A stretch of 64,000 nucleotides of DNA from an uncultured Desulfobulbus sp. GTDB taxonomy: Bacteria; Desulfobacterota; Desulfobulbia; Desulfobulbales; Desulfobulbaceae. Positions within the stretch are counted from its first letter, which is position 1. Each line of letters starts with the position of its first letter. Below the pieces are notes generated by a model. That model did no database searches. It saw only the letters and a list, made by a program, of their open reading frames with translations, and was not told where the DNA came from. Location of the stretch: assembly GCF_963665445.1 (NCBI RefSeq), contig NZ_OY762276.1, forward strand, positions 3,113,501 to 3,177,500. Direction: 5' to 3'. The translations under genes were made by a program, and so were the position numbers. Shown here one piece after another: positions 17,318-27,242 of the stretch.

Positions 17318-17761
17318 TCAATTTTTCTTGGTCGTATCGGCCAGGAGCGTATCGACATCGATTCGGGGGGCATCGTGCCACAACCCTTCCAGGTCGTAGA
17401 AACTTCGTTTTTCGTGGTAGAAGACGTGCACCACCACATCACCGAAGTCGGACAGCACCCACATGCCCTCCTGCAACCCCTCGCTATGTTTGCTGTTGAC
17501 CCGTTTGGCGCTCAGCTCCCCCTCGATGGCCTCGGCCAAGCCCTGTACATGCCGGGTCGAGCGGCCGCTCATGATCACAAAATAATCGGTAAAGGAGGCC
17601 AGTCCACGGACATCCAACACAACCACATCCTCAGCCTTGGTCTCCAGGGCAATGCGGACACATGCCGCTGCCAAATCACGGCCGTCTTGATGGGCAAACT
17701 CTTTTTTTAATTTTCTCATACATCCTGTAGGGTAATGACGGTCTTCTTCTGTTGGACGCAT
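17318..17761 (-). CDS. rsfS: Ribosomal silencing factor RsfS (Iojap family)
   Basis: 147 residues from 17761; an ATG at 17719 would give 133 residues, closer to the usual length, and neither start has a good ribosome-binding site. The family core is clear: KAEDVVVLDVRGLASFTDYFVI (read as VVVLDVRGLASFTDYF), SGRSTRHVQGLAEAI and the C-terminal VVVHVFYHEKRSFYDLE. RsfS binds ribosomal protein uL14 and blocks subunit joining in starvation. The pairing with gpmI and topB is an operon arrangement rather than a pathway. Confidence 0.92.
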   Translation of the reverse strand: MRPTEEDRHYPTGCMRKLKKEFAHQDGRDLAAACVRIALETKAEDVVVLDVRGLASFTDYFVIMSGRSTRHVQGLAEAIEGELSAKRVNSKHSEGLQEGMWVLSDFGDVVVHVFYHEKRSFYDLEGLWHDAPRIDVDTLLADTTKKN

Positions 17762-17803
17762 GTTCTGCCGTCACGGAACTGCGTTTTCCCCGCGATCATG
17801 GCA

Positions 17804-20269
17804 TCAGCCCTGGTCGTCTTCCTTGGCCGCACCCTTTTTCTTGCGGGGGGGGAATTCAAAACTCAACTTGCCCTTGGCATCCAGCAGTAAAAAGGCGTCA
17901 AAGGGTTTTTTCTTTTTCGATATGAATCCGGTTATCAACTCGGTGCGCCCCTCTTTGAGCAGTTGGCCGATATGCTCCGGATCAAGGCGTCTGCCAAGGA
18001 TCATCTTGGAGATACGCAGCCCATTTTTCTGATCGCCTTCAAGGGCGGATTCGGAGAGGAACCCGGCCGGGGTTTCAAACACCCTGGTCTGATCAATGGG
18101 CGAAATACCCAAGGGTTCCTGGGCCCGGATCGCATCCAGATCCAGCTCTTCGGTGGAGTCGGCAAAGAGAAACTCGACCTTGGAGTTGGCCAGATGAATC
18201 GAGGCGGTGAAGGGCTTGCCCTTCTTCGAGCGAAAATCACTGAGTGGCCCCAGGGTTTTGCCCTTGATCAATTCGACAATTTCCGCGGGTTCCATCACCC
18301 GCCCGCCGAGGACCTTGCGGATCATCACTTTTTTATCCTCGGATTCAAAGGCGGAGGCGGTCTCGAAATAGCGAACGCCATTGACCGGCGAAAACGACGC
18401 CTCGTGGCGCTCATCCCCGCCGCCGCTGCGCACCTTCTCGACAATGGCTCCGGTCATGTCCCGAATCTCGCGCATGAACTGGGGCCGGGTCATGGCACCG
18501 CTGATGATCTGGTTGAGCTTAAACTCCCACTCCCCGGTCAACTCCGGGGAGGCGAGCACATCGATCTTGCGTGCCTCCAAGAGACTGAGCAACTCGAATG
18601 CCTTCCCCGTGGGCACCAGTTCACGCTGTTCACGGACAATGTACTTTTCGTTGATCAGCTTCTCGATGATCGCCGCCCGGGTGGCCGGCGTGCCCAGACC
18701 ACGCTCCTTCATCGCCTCGGCCAGCTCTTCATCCTCAACCAGTTTGCCCGAATTTTCCATGGCCGAGAGCAGGGTCGCCTCGCTGAATCGTGGCGGCGGT
18801 TTGGTCTGGTGCTCCTGCTGTTCGATTTCGCTGCAGTTGACCGGCGTGTTCTCGGGGAGGGCCTGCAACTCCTTGTCGCCGTCCTCCTCGCTCATCGCAC
18901 CGTAGATGGCCCGCCATCCGGGTTCCACCAGGATTTTGCCCTCGGTGAGAAAGGTCTCGCCCTCCACCAGCGAATGCCGGGTGGTGTTATGATACACCGC
19001 GGGCGGGAAGAAGACGGCAAGAAAACGCTGCACGATCATCTGGTAGATCTTCATCTCCGGCTCGCTCAGGGTGGTGGGCAGGCCTGGGGTGGGAATGATG
19101 GCAAAGTGATCGGAGATCTTCTTGTTGTTGAAGATGCGTTTGTCTTTTTTGAGGTACTTCTTTTCCAGTGCCTCGGTGGCGAACCGGCCGAACTGCCACT
19201 GCTGCTGCTGCCGCACAACCTTTTCCACCGTGGGCAGATAATCCTCGGGCAGGCAGCGGCTGTCGGTACGCGGATAGGTGATCAGTTTATGCCGCTCATA
19301 CAGTGCCTGGGCAAGGCCCAGGGTGTTTTTGGCGGAAAAACCGAAGCGGCTGTTGGCCTCGCGCTGCAAGAGGGTCAGATCATAGAGCGGAGGCGCGCCC
19401 TTGGTCGATTTCTTGCTGCTCTCTTCCACCTTGGCCGGCTTGCCGCTGCAAAGCGTATGAATCGCAGCCGCCTTGGCTGCATCCCAGAGCCGGTTGCGGC
19501 GAGCGTGCGCATTGCTCTCATCCTTGGTAAAGCTCGGGTCGATCCACACACCTTCATACTGCACCGGACCGCAATCAAAGCGGGCATGGAGCTCCCAGTA
19601 GGTGGTGGCCACAAATTCGCGCCGCTCGGTTTCCCGCTTGACCAGCATCGACAGGGTCGGGGTCTGCACCCGGCCGCAGGGGGTTTTCTTGAATCCGCCA
19701 AAACGGGAGTTGTAACAGGTGAGCGCGCGGGTCGCGTTGATGCCGATCAACCAGTCCGCCTCGGAACGGCAGAGGGCGGTGTCCTCGAGCGGCCGCATCT
19801 CCTGGTCATCCTTGAGCCTTCCGAGTCCGTCGCGGATGGCATCCAGGGTCATCGACTGCAGCCAGAGGCGCTGAATCCGCTTGCTTTCCACACTGCGGTT
19901 ATGGGCCTGCTTGAGGATGTACTTAAAAATCAACTCTCCCTCGCGCCCGGCGTCGCAACCGTTGACGATCACCTCCACATCCCGGCGGCGAATCAATTTG
20001 GTCAGGGCATTGAATTGCGCCTTGGTGTCCGGCAGGACCGCCAGGGGAAACTCCTCGGGCAGAATGGGCAGGTTGTCGAGGGTCCATTTCTGGAATGCGG
20101 GGTTGATTTCCTCCGGATAAGCAATGGAGACCAGGTGGCCGATGGCGTACGAGACCACATAGTCATCACTTTCGAAGTGGGTTTTGGCATTGGTAAATTT
20201 TCCGGGAAGGGCTTTGACGATGTCTGCGGCAACGCTCGGCTTCTCGGCGATAATCAGTGTTTTTCCCAT
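17804..20269 (-). CDS. topB: DNA topoisomerase III (type IA)
   Basis: 821 residues, longer than E. coli TopB (653). The Toprim domain carries AEKPSVA (8-14) and the metal triad DAGREGE (106-112). The active-site tyrosine is Y332 in ITYPRTDSR. After the core, the C-terminus has two repeats of about 95 residues, each with a conserved G-F-x-S-K-x-G/K-K-x-F-x-A block (SDFRSKKGKPFTA and TGFISKKKKPFDA), the Toprim_Crpt-type repeat that replaces zinc fingers in many TopB proteins. It relaxes and decatenates single-strand-containing DNA. Confidence 0.92.
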   Translation of the reverse strand: MGKTLIIAEKPSVAADIVKALPGKFTNAKTHFESDDYVVSYAIGHLVSIAYPEEINPAFQKWTLDNLPILPEEFPLAVLPDTKAQFNALTKLIRRRDVEVIVNGCDAGREGELIFKYILKQAHNRSVESKRIQRLWLQSMTLDAIRDGLGRLKDDQEMRPLEDTALCRSEADWLIGINATRALTCYNSRFGGFKKTPCGRVQTPTLSMLVKRETERREFVATTYWELHARFDCGPVQYEGVWIDPSFTKDESNAHARRNRLWDAAKAAAIHTLCSGKPAKVEESSKKSTKGAPPLYDLTLLQREANSRFGFSAKNTLGLAQALYERHKLITYPRTDSRCLPEDYLPTVEKVVRQQQQWQFGRFATEALEKKYLKKDKRIFNNKKISDHFAIIPTPGLPTTLSEPEMKIYQMIVQRFLAVFFPPAVYHNTTRHSLVEGETFLTEGKILVEPGWRAIYGAMSEEDGDKELQALPENTPVNCSEIEQQEHQTKPPPRFSEATLLSAMENSGKLVEDEELAEAMKERGLGTPATRAAIIEKLINEKYIVREQRELVPTGKAFELLSLLEARKIDVLASPELTGEWEFKLNQIISGAMTRPQFMREIRDMTGAIVEKVRSGGGDERHEASFSPVNGVRYFETASAFESEDKKVMIRKVLGGRVMEPAEIVELIKGKTLGPLSDFRSKKGKPFTASIHLANSKVEFLFADSTEELDLDAIRAQEPLGISPIDQTRVFETPAGFLSESALEGDQKNGLRISKMILGRRLDPEHIGQLLKEGRTELITGFISKKKKPFDAFLLLDAKGKLSFEFPPRKKKGAAKEDDQG

Positions 20270-20408
20270 GGAACGGATGGTGTGGTCTCAGGTGTTGTCT
20301 GTCGTTCCCGCACAGGTAGAGGGAACAACCTTTCAAGCCCGAAGAATTCTTGATATGCGCTCGGACTTGTCGTATCTCGTATAAAAGTCTCGGATAGTCT
20401 CAGGTCAA

Positions 20409-21008
20409 CTACCGATTCAGATCGGTAAAAAACCTTTGCAAGCTCGCGTGCCACCGATCAGGCTGCCCCAGATAACAGGGATGGGGGGCCTGGGGATAGA
20501 TTTCCCGCCTGGCGTCGGCGAGCTCTCGGACCAGGATATCGCTGTTGCTCAGGGGCGAGACTTGATCCTCTTCGCCCCAGACGACCAGGACCGATGCGCT
20601 GATACGCGACAATCCGGATTGGTTTTCGGCAACCCCCACCGCACCAACCAGCACCAGGCCAGTGATCATCTCCGGGTGGGCAATAGCAAACTCCAGGGCA
20701 ATGCGGCCGCCCATGGAAGGACCGATAAGTGCCGCCCGGGTCCACTGCTGCTGCGCAAACAGACGGGCAAGGACCTCGACCGGGGCAAGGTCGCTGGCCG
20801 CACTCTTGCCAAAGCCCGGCATATCGATGGCCAGCACATGCAGGCCAAGCTCGGCCAGGGCCGCCAGCGTCCCCAACTCACGCCAGGTTTCGGCCTGGAA
20901 TTTCATCCCGTGCAGGAGCACCACCGTTGTCCCGCCTACGGAGCCGGCCTCCAGCGCATGGACGGTGCAGCCATCCAAATCAATTGTCTTCTCAAGTATC
21001 TGTGCCAT
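20409..21008 (-). CDS. Alpha/beta hydrolase, ABHD14-like
   Basis: 199 residues from the ATG at 21008, chosen because GGAGG lies 5 bases upstream; the frame is open further but that part is not hydrolase-like. Catalytic triad: Ser98 in IGPSMGGRIAL, Asp148 in WGEEDQVSP and His176 in QAPHPCYLGQPDRWH. The oxyanion region is LLHGMKFQAETWRELGTL. The HxCYL...P...H ending and HGxxFxxxTWxxLGTL start resemble the ABHD14/CIB family rather than lipases or epoxide hydrolases. The substrate is unknown. No signal peptide, so cytoplasmic. Confidence 0.8.
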   Translation of the reverse strand: MAQILEKTIDLDGCTVHALEAGSVGGTTVVLLHGMKFQAETWRELGTLAALAELGLHVLAIDMPGFGKSAASDLAPVEVLARLFAQQQWTRAALIGPSMGGRIALEFAIAHPEMITGLVLVGAVGVAENQSGLSRISASVLVVWGEEDQVSPLSNSDILVRELADARREIYPQAPHPCYLGQPDRWHASLQRFFTDLNR

Positions 21009-21173
21009 ATTTTCCTCCGGTGGGCTTATCGGCAACGAACGGCATAAGACAGCGACAGAAGTAAGCGACCCGGCTGGCTTTGTCAACGACGAGAAAAAAT
21101 TCTTGTCCTCCTGACCAGGATTTCCCGCCCCCCTCTGCCATGGGACATCTCCCTGCAATGGGTTGAGGGGCAA

Positions 21174-21217
21174 GCAACAAAAGCCCTTCCGCCAGGGGCA
21201 GGAAGGGCTTTTGTTGC
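21174..21217. terminator. Strong hairpin terminator
   Basis: A perfect 17-bp stem (21174-21190 with 21201-21217) and 10-base loop. Leftward it reads into the T-rich strand of its arm, so it ends the lipoprotein transcript on the minus strand just 20 bases after the stop. Confidence 0.8.
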
Positions 21218-21236
21218 GAATCGTTTTTTCTGAAAT

Positions 21237-22937
21237 TTATCGCATGGTCCCGCCACTCTGGGGCGGCACGTAGGCTCCGCCGGAATAGGGACTGGAACTT
21301 GCCCCATCAAGGGCGTTTAAGTCGGCATTGATCCGCGCCAGGTTCTTCTGGACCTTTTCATCCAACCCGGACTGGGGATATTTGCTGAGAATGCTCTGTA
21401 AAAGATCACGGGAGGAGAGCAGCATTTTCCGTTTCTCCTCCGTATCGCGACTGTTGCGGGCGCGAACAAAGAGCTCGGCCGCCTTCTGGCGAATGGCCTG
21501 GCCGGCCTGTTTCGAAGCCTCAACAATCATCGGCTGGGCCTTGGCATCCATTGCGGTGTTCTGCAGTCCTCTGAACTGACCAAGGGCCTGGTCATACTCC
21601 TTGGCATTGAGCAGGGCCACTCCCTTGTCGTACTGCGCCTGAAGCGACGGGGTATCCGTGGATGCCGGAACAGCACTGTTTGGCTGCACATTGGTTGGCT
21701 GCACATTGTCAACAGCAGGTGTGGCAGGTGGAGTCGCCGCAGTTACCGGCTGCACCGGAGTGACGCTCGGCCCCGCGGGAGGCTGCTCGCCCTGCTGTGG
21801 CTGCCCGTCGCCACTGGCCTGCACCTGATCAACGCTGCGATTCAACCAGGCATCGGCCTGACTGCGTGCATTTTTCCCCAGGAAATTGACGTTGGGCGCC
21901 ATGGTCGTATAGGGGTGCTGTTGGCGAAAGCCGTTGACCGCCTCGACCACGGAAAACCCGTCGCGCTTGGGCACGTAGCTCAGATAATTTTTCAGCACCC
22001 CGCCGAAGTCCCTCAACTCCGCAGGCTGGGCCACTCCCGGTTGCAATGCAGCCAACTGCAGCCCTGCCCACTCGTCCTTTTGCGCCCCCTTTTCAATGGA
22101 GACGCGAATCACCTCTTCATAGTTTTTGCGGGCATCGTCGTAGGCTTCGCGGGTAAAATCCAGATCGCCCACAAGCTGCAGCAGGGGCAGGTACGGGGCG
22201 TCCTTGGTCGGTTGCTGGCGCATCCTCTCCAGCAAGGCGGAAAGCTCTCGAAAGGCTTCACCGTCCTGATGATTCTTGACCAGGGCCTGGCCATACTGAA
22301 ACGCAGTGACCGGGGACGGCGTCACCCCGGGGGTCTGAGCCATCTGATTGTAGAGATTGATGACCTGGGCATAATCGCCGTTGTTGAACGCGGCATTGAT
22401 TTGCGGATCCGCCGGGGCAGCCGCGGTGGGCGTCTGCACCTTGTTCAGTTCCGCCAGAAAGTTGCCGCAGCCGCTCTCCAGATAGTCGATATCTTGCTGA
22501 TTCAACTGTAAAAGCGAATTTGCTGCAAGCAACTGAGCAGTGTCGACGCGTGTCTCCTGCTGCAGCTGCTTCTGCAGGCCGGTATACTCGAGGAGGATAT
22601 CCTCCAGTTGGGAACGACACTGGTTGATTCGGTTCTGCTGATCGGACGGAAGCCCCATGGCGCCTGCCCGACGCTCGACATCCTGCCAGTTCTTGAGTTT
22701 TTCCTCATAGGCATGGATACGGGTATTGATGGAGGTCATGGCCGGCATCAACACGTCCCGGTTGGCGGCCTTGGGCGAAGCCTGACCGGCTCCCCCCTGC
22801 TGCATGGCGGCTTCACGCTGTGCCCGGGCCTGATAGGGATCAATGTATTGACTGTCCCCGGCACAACCGGAAAGCAGAGCTCCGCAGACACAGGAGACAA
22901 TCACCAGATTTTTTCTGGAGGTATTTTGCAAGAACAT
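21237..22937 (-). CDS. Outer-membrane-type lipoprotein with TPR-like helical body
   Basis: 566 residues from the ATG at 22937, which begins a lipoprotein signal (LVIVSCVCGALLSGC); the open frame upstream to 23264 lacks coding character. After the lipid cysteine comes a coiled helical region (about 45-150), a helical repeat region (about 165-300), a Pro/Gln/Thr-rich linker (about 385-440) and a final TPR-like block (AQYDKGVALLNAKEYDQAL onward, cut here). No catalytic motif. It may be an envelope assembly or scaffold factor; the position beside a class A PBP hints at the cell wall. Function inferred only. Confidence 0.7.
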   Translation of the reverse strand: MFLQNTSRKNLVIVSCVCGALLSGCAGDSQYIDPYQARAQREAAMQQGGAGQASPKAANRDVLMPAMTSINTRIHAYEEKLKNWQDVERRAGAMGLPSDQQNRINQCRSQLEDILLEYTGLQKQLQQETRVDTAQLLAANSLLQLNQQDIDYLESGCGNFLAELNKVQTPTAAAPADPQINAAFNNGDYAQVINLYNQMAQTPGVTPSPVTAFQYGQALVKNHQDGEAFRELSALLERMRQQPTKDAPYLPLLQLVGDLDFTREAYDDARKNYEEVIRVSIEKGAQKDEWAGLQLAALQPGVAQPAELRDFGGVLKNYLSYVPKRDGFSVVEAVNGFRQQHPYTTMAPNVNFLGKNARSQADAWLNRSVDQVQASGDGQPQQGEQPPAGPSVTPVQPVTAATPPATPAVDNVQPTNVQPNSAVPASTDTPSLQAQYDKGVALLNAKEYDQALGQFRGLQNTAMDAKAQPMIVEASKQAGQAIRQKAAELFVRARNSRDTEEKRKMLLSSRDLLQSILSKYPQSGLDEKVQKNLARINADLNALDGASSSPYSGGAYVPPQSGGTMR

Positions 22938-23282
22938 AGTTGTAGTATGGAGTGATGGTGATGACCGCAAAAATAAGCGACAATCGGGTCCGTTGGGCTT
23001 TTGGGACAACATGCACGGGCTCAACGCCCTTGCGAGATGCTCGTGAGCGAGCCGTACCTGGTTGAACAGAGAACGGAAACATCCCCTGTACCTCATCCCG
23101 GTTCGGTCAAAAGACGCAACTGGCATGGATTCTCTCGCAACACGCATAAAAATTGCCGTAACAATAGCAAATAAGCCCTGGGGGAACAATCGCTTTCTCG
23201 TCTGCCCCGGAAAAAGATCGGAGGAGGCACGCCGACACGGATTCCTTGAGCCTAAGATCCTCACAGGAAGCTTTTTTGGGGA
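22938..23282. other. Intergenic leader of the lipoprotein gene
   Basis: 345 bases between the PBP stop and the lipoprotein start. A possible leftward -35 (TTGACC) lies near 23112-23117. No gene, strong hairpin or repeat was seen. Confidence 0.4.
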
Positions 23283-26200
23283 TTACCTGTTTTTCCAGTA
23301 GGGCATGAACAAACGCTCCGGCACGAAGCGACCATTGTCACCAACCGCCCCGAAACACAAACTGGCCGGACGACCGGGCGGCGTATTCTGTTTGTACGGG
23401 TTTGCCCCATAGACCATGGCGCCGCCTGCGGCAGGGTTCACCGGCACAAAGACCTCTCCCACACTGGGGTACTGCAGACTCAGCCCGTTGAAGCTCAAGT
23501 CAACCGAATCGATCCGGTCGGCGACCTTTTCCACATCAAGAATCCCCTGGGCGATATCGCTCCACACCGGCAGTGCCCCCTGGGCACCGCTCACATGGAA
23601 GCTGCCCTTGACCATCGGCATGTTGGCATCAAATCCGGTATAAACCCCGACCACATAGCCGGATTGGAGGTTCAGCCCCGACTGATCCTGAGCCAGAACA
23701 GGGACATAGCCGAGAAAGGCTGCGTTGCGGTAGTCGTTGGCGGTCCCGGTCTTGCCCAGAAGCGGATACGACTGCCGGAGCTTATCCAGCATCTTCTGCC
23801 GCTCGGGATCATCGCTGCGCAGTTGCACATGGCTCTGGGCATAACGCCCGGTACCATAGGGAATGACGTTTTGCAAAATATTGCAGACAGCCGCCGAACT
23901 CTTGGGATCAACCACCCGGGTCTTGACCACCTGTCGGGTGTAGACCACTCTCCCCTCCGGGGTCTCGATTCGCTCGATGATCGACGCCGCATCCGGATCC
24001 ACATGGCCGTCGAGCTCAGCCGCAGCCAGGGTGCCAGCATCGGCGGCATCATGGCGGCTTCCACTGACTATGGATTCGTACAGGCGTGTCATCTCGGAAA
24101 GCGTCACCACGTTGGAACCAAGCGGCATGGACAGGACCGGCTCGAAGTTGCTGTCGACGCCGCAGGCCTTGGCCATATGGACCATGTACTGCAGCCCCAG
24201 CATCACCCGAAATTCCTGAATAGAACTCAGCACATCCAAGGTATAAAGCTTGTCGCTGTCGACCTTGCTCCGCTCCTGCTGGATCTGAGCCTCGATCTGA
24301 CGTACGGTGTTGCAGGAGAGCACGCCTTCCAGCTGCACCTGCTCATTCCAGAACCTATCATACTGTCCTGACGGTAAGGAAATCAGGTAATCGGAGAGCG
24401 TGATGGCATCCAGCATCTGCCAGTTGGGCGGCAACTCGGTGCGCTGGGTGAAGATGAAACGGCCCAGGCTGTCCCGGACGAGTCGCCCCCTGCTGGCCGG
24501 CAGGACTCCACCGGGATTGTCAAAGGCGCTGTCGGCATCGACAACCCCTCCCTGCAAGGGCGACTGCCTGAATTCGTTGAGACGATCGACCAGTCCCCGC
24601 AGTTGCGTGAATTCGCCATAACTGAGCTCTTCGATCCGGGCATACTCGTCGGTACGGTTGTCAAAGACAAAATCCGGTTTCAAGGCATTGATGGCCGAAG
24701 CGTAGACCCCAGAACCGATGGAACTCTGGGTGACGATGATGCCGAAATTATCGCGCATCCGCTGTTTGTAATGCTGGTAGGATTCGATTGCACCTTCGCG
24801 CATCCGCGGTGCCATATCGAGATGGGCGGCCAGCTCTTTGATCTGGTCGGTGGTGAGGTGGTCGGTCAGATGATAGAGCAGCCAGACCGATGCCACGTTC
24901 TCCGAGGTAACCCCGGCCCAACTCAAACTGACCTCGGAGAAGGGACTGCGATGGTCAGGCTGCGGTGTGTAAGATTGGCGCATGAAGGTGAAGGTCTGCC
25001 GATTGTTGTCGATCATATCCACCGGACTCCACCCAAGCTGCATTGCCGCGGTAAAAAGAAAGATCTTGAAGGTCGACCCCATCAACCGTTTGGCCGAAGT
25101 TGCGCGGTTGTAGTTTTTATTGGACATGCCGCCGCCCATGGCGCGAACCGCCCCTTCCTGGAGCACATAGGCTGCCCCCTCCACCTGCGGATACTTCTCC
25201 AGATCGAGCTCCAGAGACCCGTCCTCATTGACCGAACGGATGGAAACATAAATCCGATCACCGGGTTGCAGCTGCTGCAGCAACCCCTTGCGATCGTTCG
25301 CACTTGCCCGGCTGGCGCCACGGGTAAACTTTGCATAGGCATCGGCAATGCGGCCGAAGCCCTCTTGAGATAGGTGGCCGATTTCCCCTGCCCCATTGCA
25401 CTGCACCTCGACCGAGGTTTCTTTGTCGCGCGCAGAGGAAACCGAAGCAATGGTACCAAAGACAAAGTTGCCCGGCAGGGTGGTATCGTCCCCGGAATAA
25501 CTCAAGGCCTCGTACTCTTTCTGGACCGCATCCCGCTTGTATCCCCGCAGGCGAACATCGAGCTGGGAGAGTTGACGCCTCAGCGCCTGCAGGGTGCTCG
25601 CCTGCAGATCCTTATCCAGGGAGGTGATGATCCGGGCACCGGACGTCGATATGTTGGAGATACCGTTTTCCTCCAGAACATCGGCGATGAAGGGCGTTTC
25701 CAGACCTTCCTTGACCAGGTCTATGACCGTATTATGCACATAGGCCATGCGTCCTTGGTTGAACACGAGATCACTGGCCTTCAACTGGGCAAATTCGGCC
25801 GCGGAAATCATGTTTGCCTTGTGCATCTTGCCAAGAACGTAATTGATCCGCTCCTCGTCCCGCAACCGCACCTCCTCGGCGTTTTCTCTATTCTTTCGGA
25901 GAAAAGGATTGTAATAGTTGGGCCGCTTGACGCTGCCGGCGATGAAGGCGCACTCAAGAAGGGTCAGATCCTGGGGATCCTTATCGAAAAAATAGCGGGC
26001 TGCCACCCCGAGGCCATGGCCGTTGCCACTGACAAAAAATTGGTTGCAGTAAAATTCGAGGATCTTTTCCTTGCTGTATCGGTGCTCAAGCCGCAAGGCA
26101 TAGAGCAGTTCCTTCAGCTTGGCCTGAATGGAGCGGGATTCACGCTTGAACAAATTTTTGGCCGTCTGCTGGGTAATGGTGCTGCCGCCCTGGACCACAT

Positions 26201-26555
26201 GACCGGCGCGGAGATTGGCCACCATGGCCCTGAGGATACCGGGCACATCGACACCGAAATGATTGAAGTATTCATCATCTTCGGAGGCGATCAGGGCATT
26301 GATGAAGTTTTGCGGGATTTCCCCGTATTTCAGATACTGGCGGTGAATCCCCTCGAACAATACGCCAATTTTGGTTGTTCCGTCACGGTAGTAGACCGGA
26401 CTTTCCCGGCTGAGGATAGCGGCAATCGCCGACTCATCCATCTCCGGACAGGGCGCAATGGCCACCAGATAGTACAGCCCGGCTACTCCGGCCAGCCCAG
26501 CGAGAAGAGAACAGAGCAGGAGAGTGACAAAACAGTATTTAAAAAATTTCAGCAT
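23283..26555 (-). CDS. Class A penicillin-binding protein (bifunctional PBP1A type)
   Basis: 1090 residues, longer than typical PBP1A (about 850). One N-terminal membrane helix (about 6-32), then the GT51 glycosyltransferase with Glu92 in ASEDDEYFNHFGVD and the QGGSTITQQTAKNLF motif, then a transpeptidase domain with the SxxK serine in MGSTFKIF (near 490) and KTGTAND (near 940). Between the two lies an insert (about 360-460) with a VEVQCNGAGEIGHLSQEGF stretch that looks like an OB/S1-like fold. Residues 560-800 add a large loop. It polymerises and cross-links peptidoglycan. The lipoprotein downstream could be a partner, as LpoA is for PBP1A, but this is only a suggestion. Confidence 0.9.
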   Translation of the reverse strand: MLKFFKYCFVTLLLCSLLAGLAGVAGLYYLVAIAPCPEMDESAIAAILSRESPVYYRDGTTKIGVLFEGIHRQYLKYGEIPQNFINALIASEDDEYFNHFGVDVPGILRAMVANLRAGHVVQGGSTITQQTAKNLFKRESRSIQAKLKELLYALRLEHRYSKEKILEFYCNQFFVSGNGHGLGVAARYFFDKDPQDLTLLECAFIAGSVKRPNYYNPFLRKNRENAEEVRLRDEERINYVLGKMHKANMISAAEFAQLKASDLVFNQGRMAYVHNTVIDLVKEGLETPFIADVLEENGISNISTSGARIITSLDKDLQASTLQALRRQLSQLDVRLRGYKRDAVQKEYEALSYSGDDTTLPGNFVFGTIASVSSARDKETSVEVQCNGAGEIGHLSQEGFGRIADAYAKFTRGASRASANDRKGLLQQLQPGDRIYVSIRSVNEDGSLELDLEKYPQVEGAAYVLQEGAVRAMGGGMSNKNYNRATSAKRLMGSTFKIFLFTAAMQLGWSPVDMIDNNRQTFTFMRQSYTPQPDHRSPFSEVSLSWAGVTSENVASVWLLYHLTDHLTTDQIKELAAHLDMAPRMREGAIESYQHYKQRMRDNFGIIVTQSSIGSGVYASAINALKPDFVFDNRTDEYARIEELSYGEFTQLRGLVDRLNEFRQSPLQGGVVDADSAFDNPGGVLPASRGRLVRDSLGRFIFTQRTELPPNWQMLDAITLSDYLISLPSGQYDRFWNEQVQLEGVLSCNTVRQIEAQIQQERSKVDSDKLYTLDVLSSIQEFRVMLGLQYMVHMAKACGVDSNFEPVLSMPLGSNVVTLSEMTRLYESIVSGSRHDAADAGTLAAAELDGHVDPDAASIIERIETPEGRVVYTRQVVKTRVVDPKSSAAVCNILQNVIPYGTGRYAQSHVQLRSDDPERQKMLDKLRQSYPLLGKTGTANDYRNAAFLGYVPVLAQDQSGLNLQSGYVVGVYTGFDANMPMVKGSFHVSGAQGALPVWSDIAQGILDVEKVADRIDSVDLSFNGLSLQYPSVGEVFVPVNPAAGGAMVYGANPYKQNTPPGRPASLCFGAVGDNGRFVPERLFMPYWKNR

Positions 26556-27242
26556 AACGTGGATGAGTTTGCAGTGGTTGCCTGCTCAGGCAGACAGCCC
26601 GTGAAAGAGGTACACCAATTCACCGGTGTTGCATACCATTGGTCTTGATAGTCCAAATTCGTGAAGTCGCCTATGGGCAGTTCCCTCGATGAGGAAAATC
26701 GGAACATTGTTGACGATGCGTTCGCCGGAGACCGCTCATGATCGCTTGGGATAGAATCGGCAAAGATACCAGACTCGGGTATTGACAGAAAGAAAAACCT
26801 CGTTTTGCATTCTCCTTCGCCCCCATCTTTTTTTTGTCGGCAATAACCAACAACCTTTCTTTTTCCATGAAAAACAGCTGGGGAAAAGGCCTGCCTGGGC
26901 GGGTCAACCACTGCGGTCGGCAGCAGAAAGGGTGCAGCTGAAAAAAGATAAAATTACAGTGAGTTATTAACACTCACCACCATCGACTGCCTCAACCAAT
27001 GACCTGGAGGCACCATCGCTCCCCCAATCCGTAAAACCGGAAAAACAATGGCCATTCAGTCAATTAGCCCACAGAGCTCTTCCGGAAAAGTATGGGATTA
27101 AAGACTTTTTCTTGTTTTCCTGTGAAAATTAATGTTAAAGGAAACAGTTTGTATTTTTTATTGTGTTCACTGTTATGTTGATCGCAGAAAGCCCAATATC
27201 CCTTCATTGCATCCCTAGGTTGCATAGACCGGAAATCATTCT
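26556..27242. other. 687-base intergenic region between divergent envelope genes
   Basis: No convincing gene. It carries the promoters of the PBP gene (leftward) and mltD (rightward). The last 130 bases before mltD are AT-rich, with a plausible -10 (TATGTT) near 27174-27179. No ribosome-binding site of note precedes mltD. No riboswitch or repeat recognised. Confidence 0.4.

Noticed and set aside
14507-17710. Very long + strand open frame (over 1000 codons) opposite thrC, gpmI and rsfS
   Set aside because: It is antisense to three clear genes and arises from G/C-rich codon bias; no recognisable domain. The same holds for the long frame opposite topB (17963-20353) and several opposite nuo genes.
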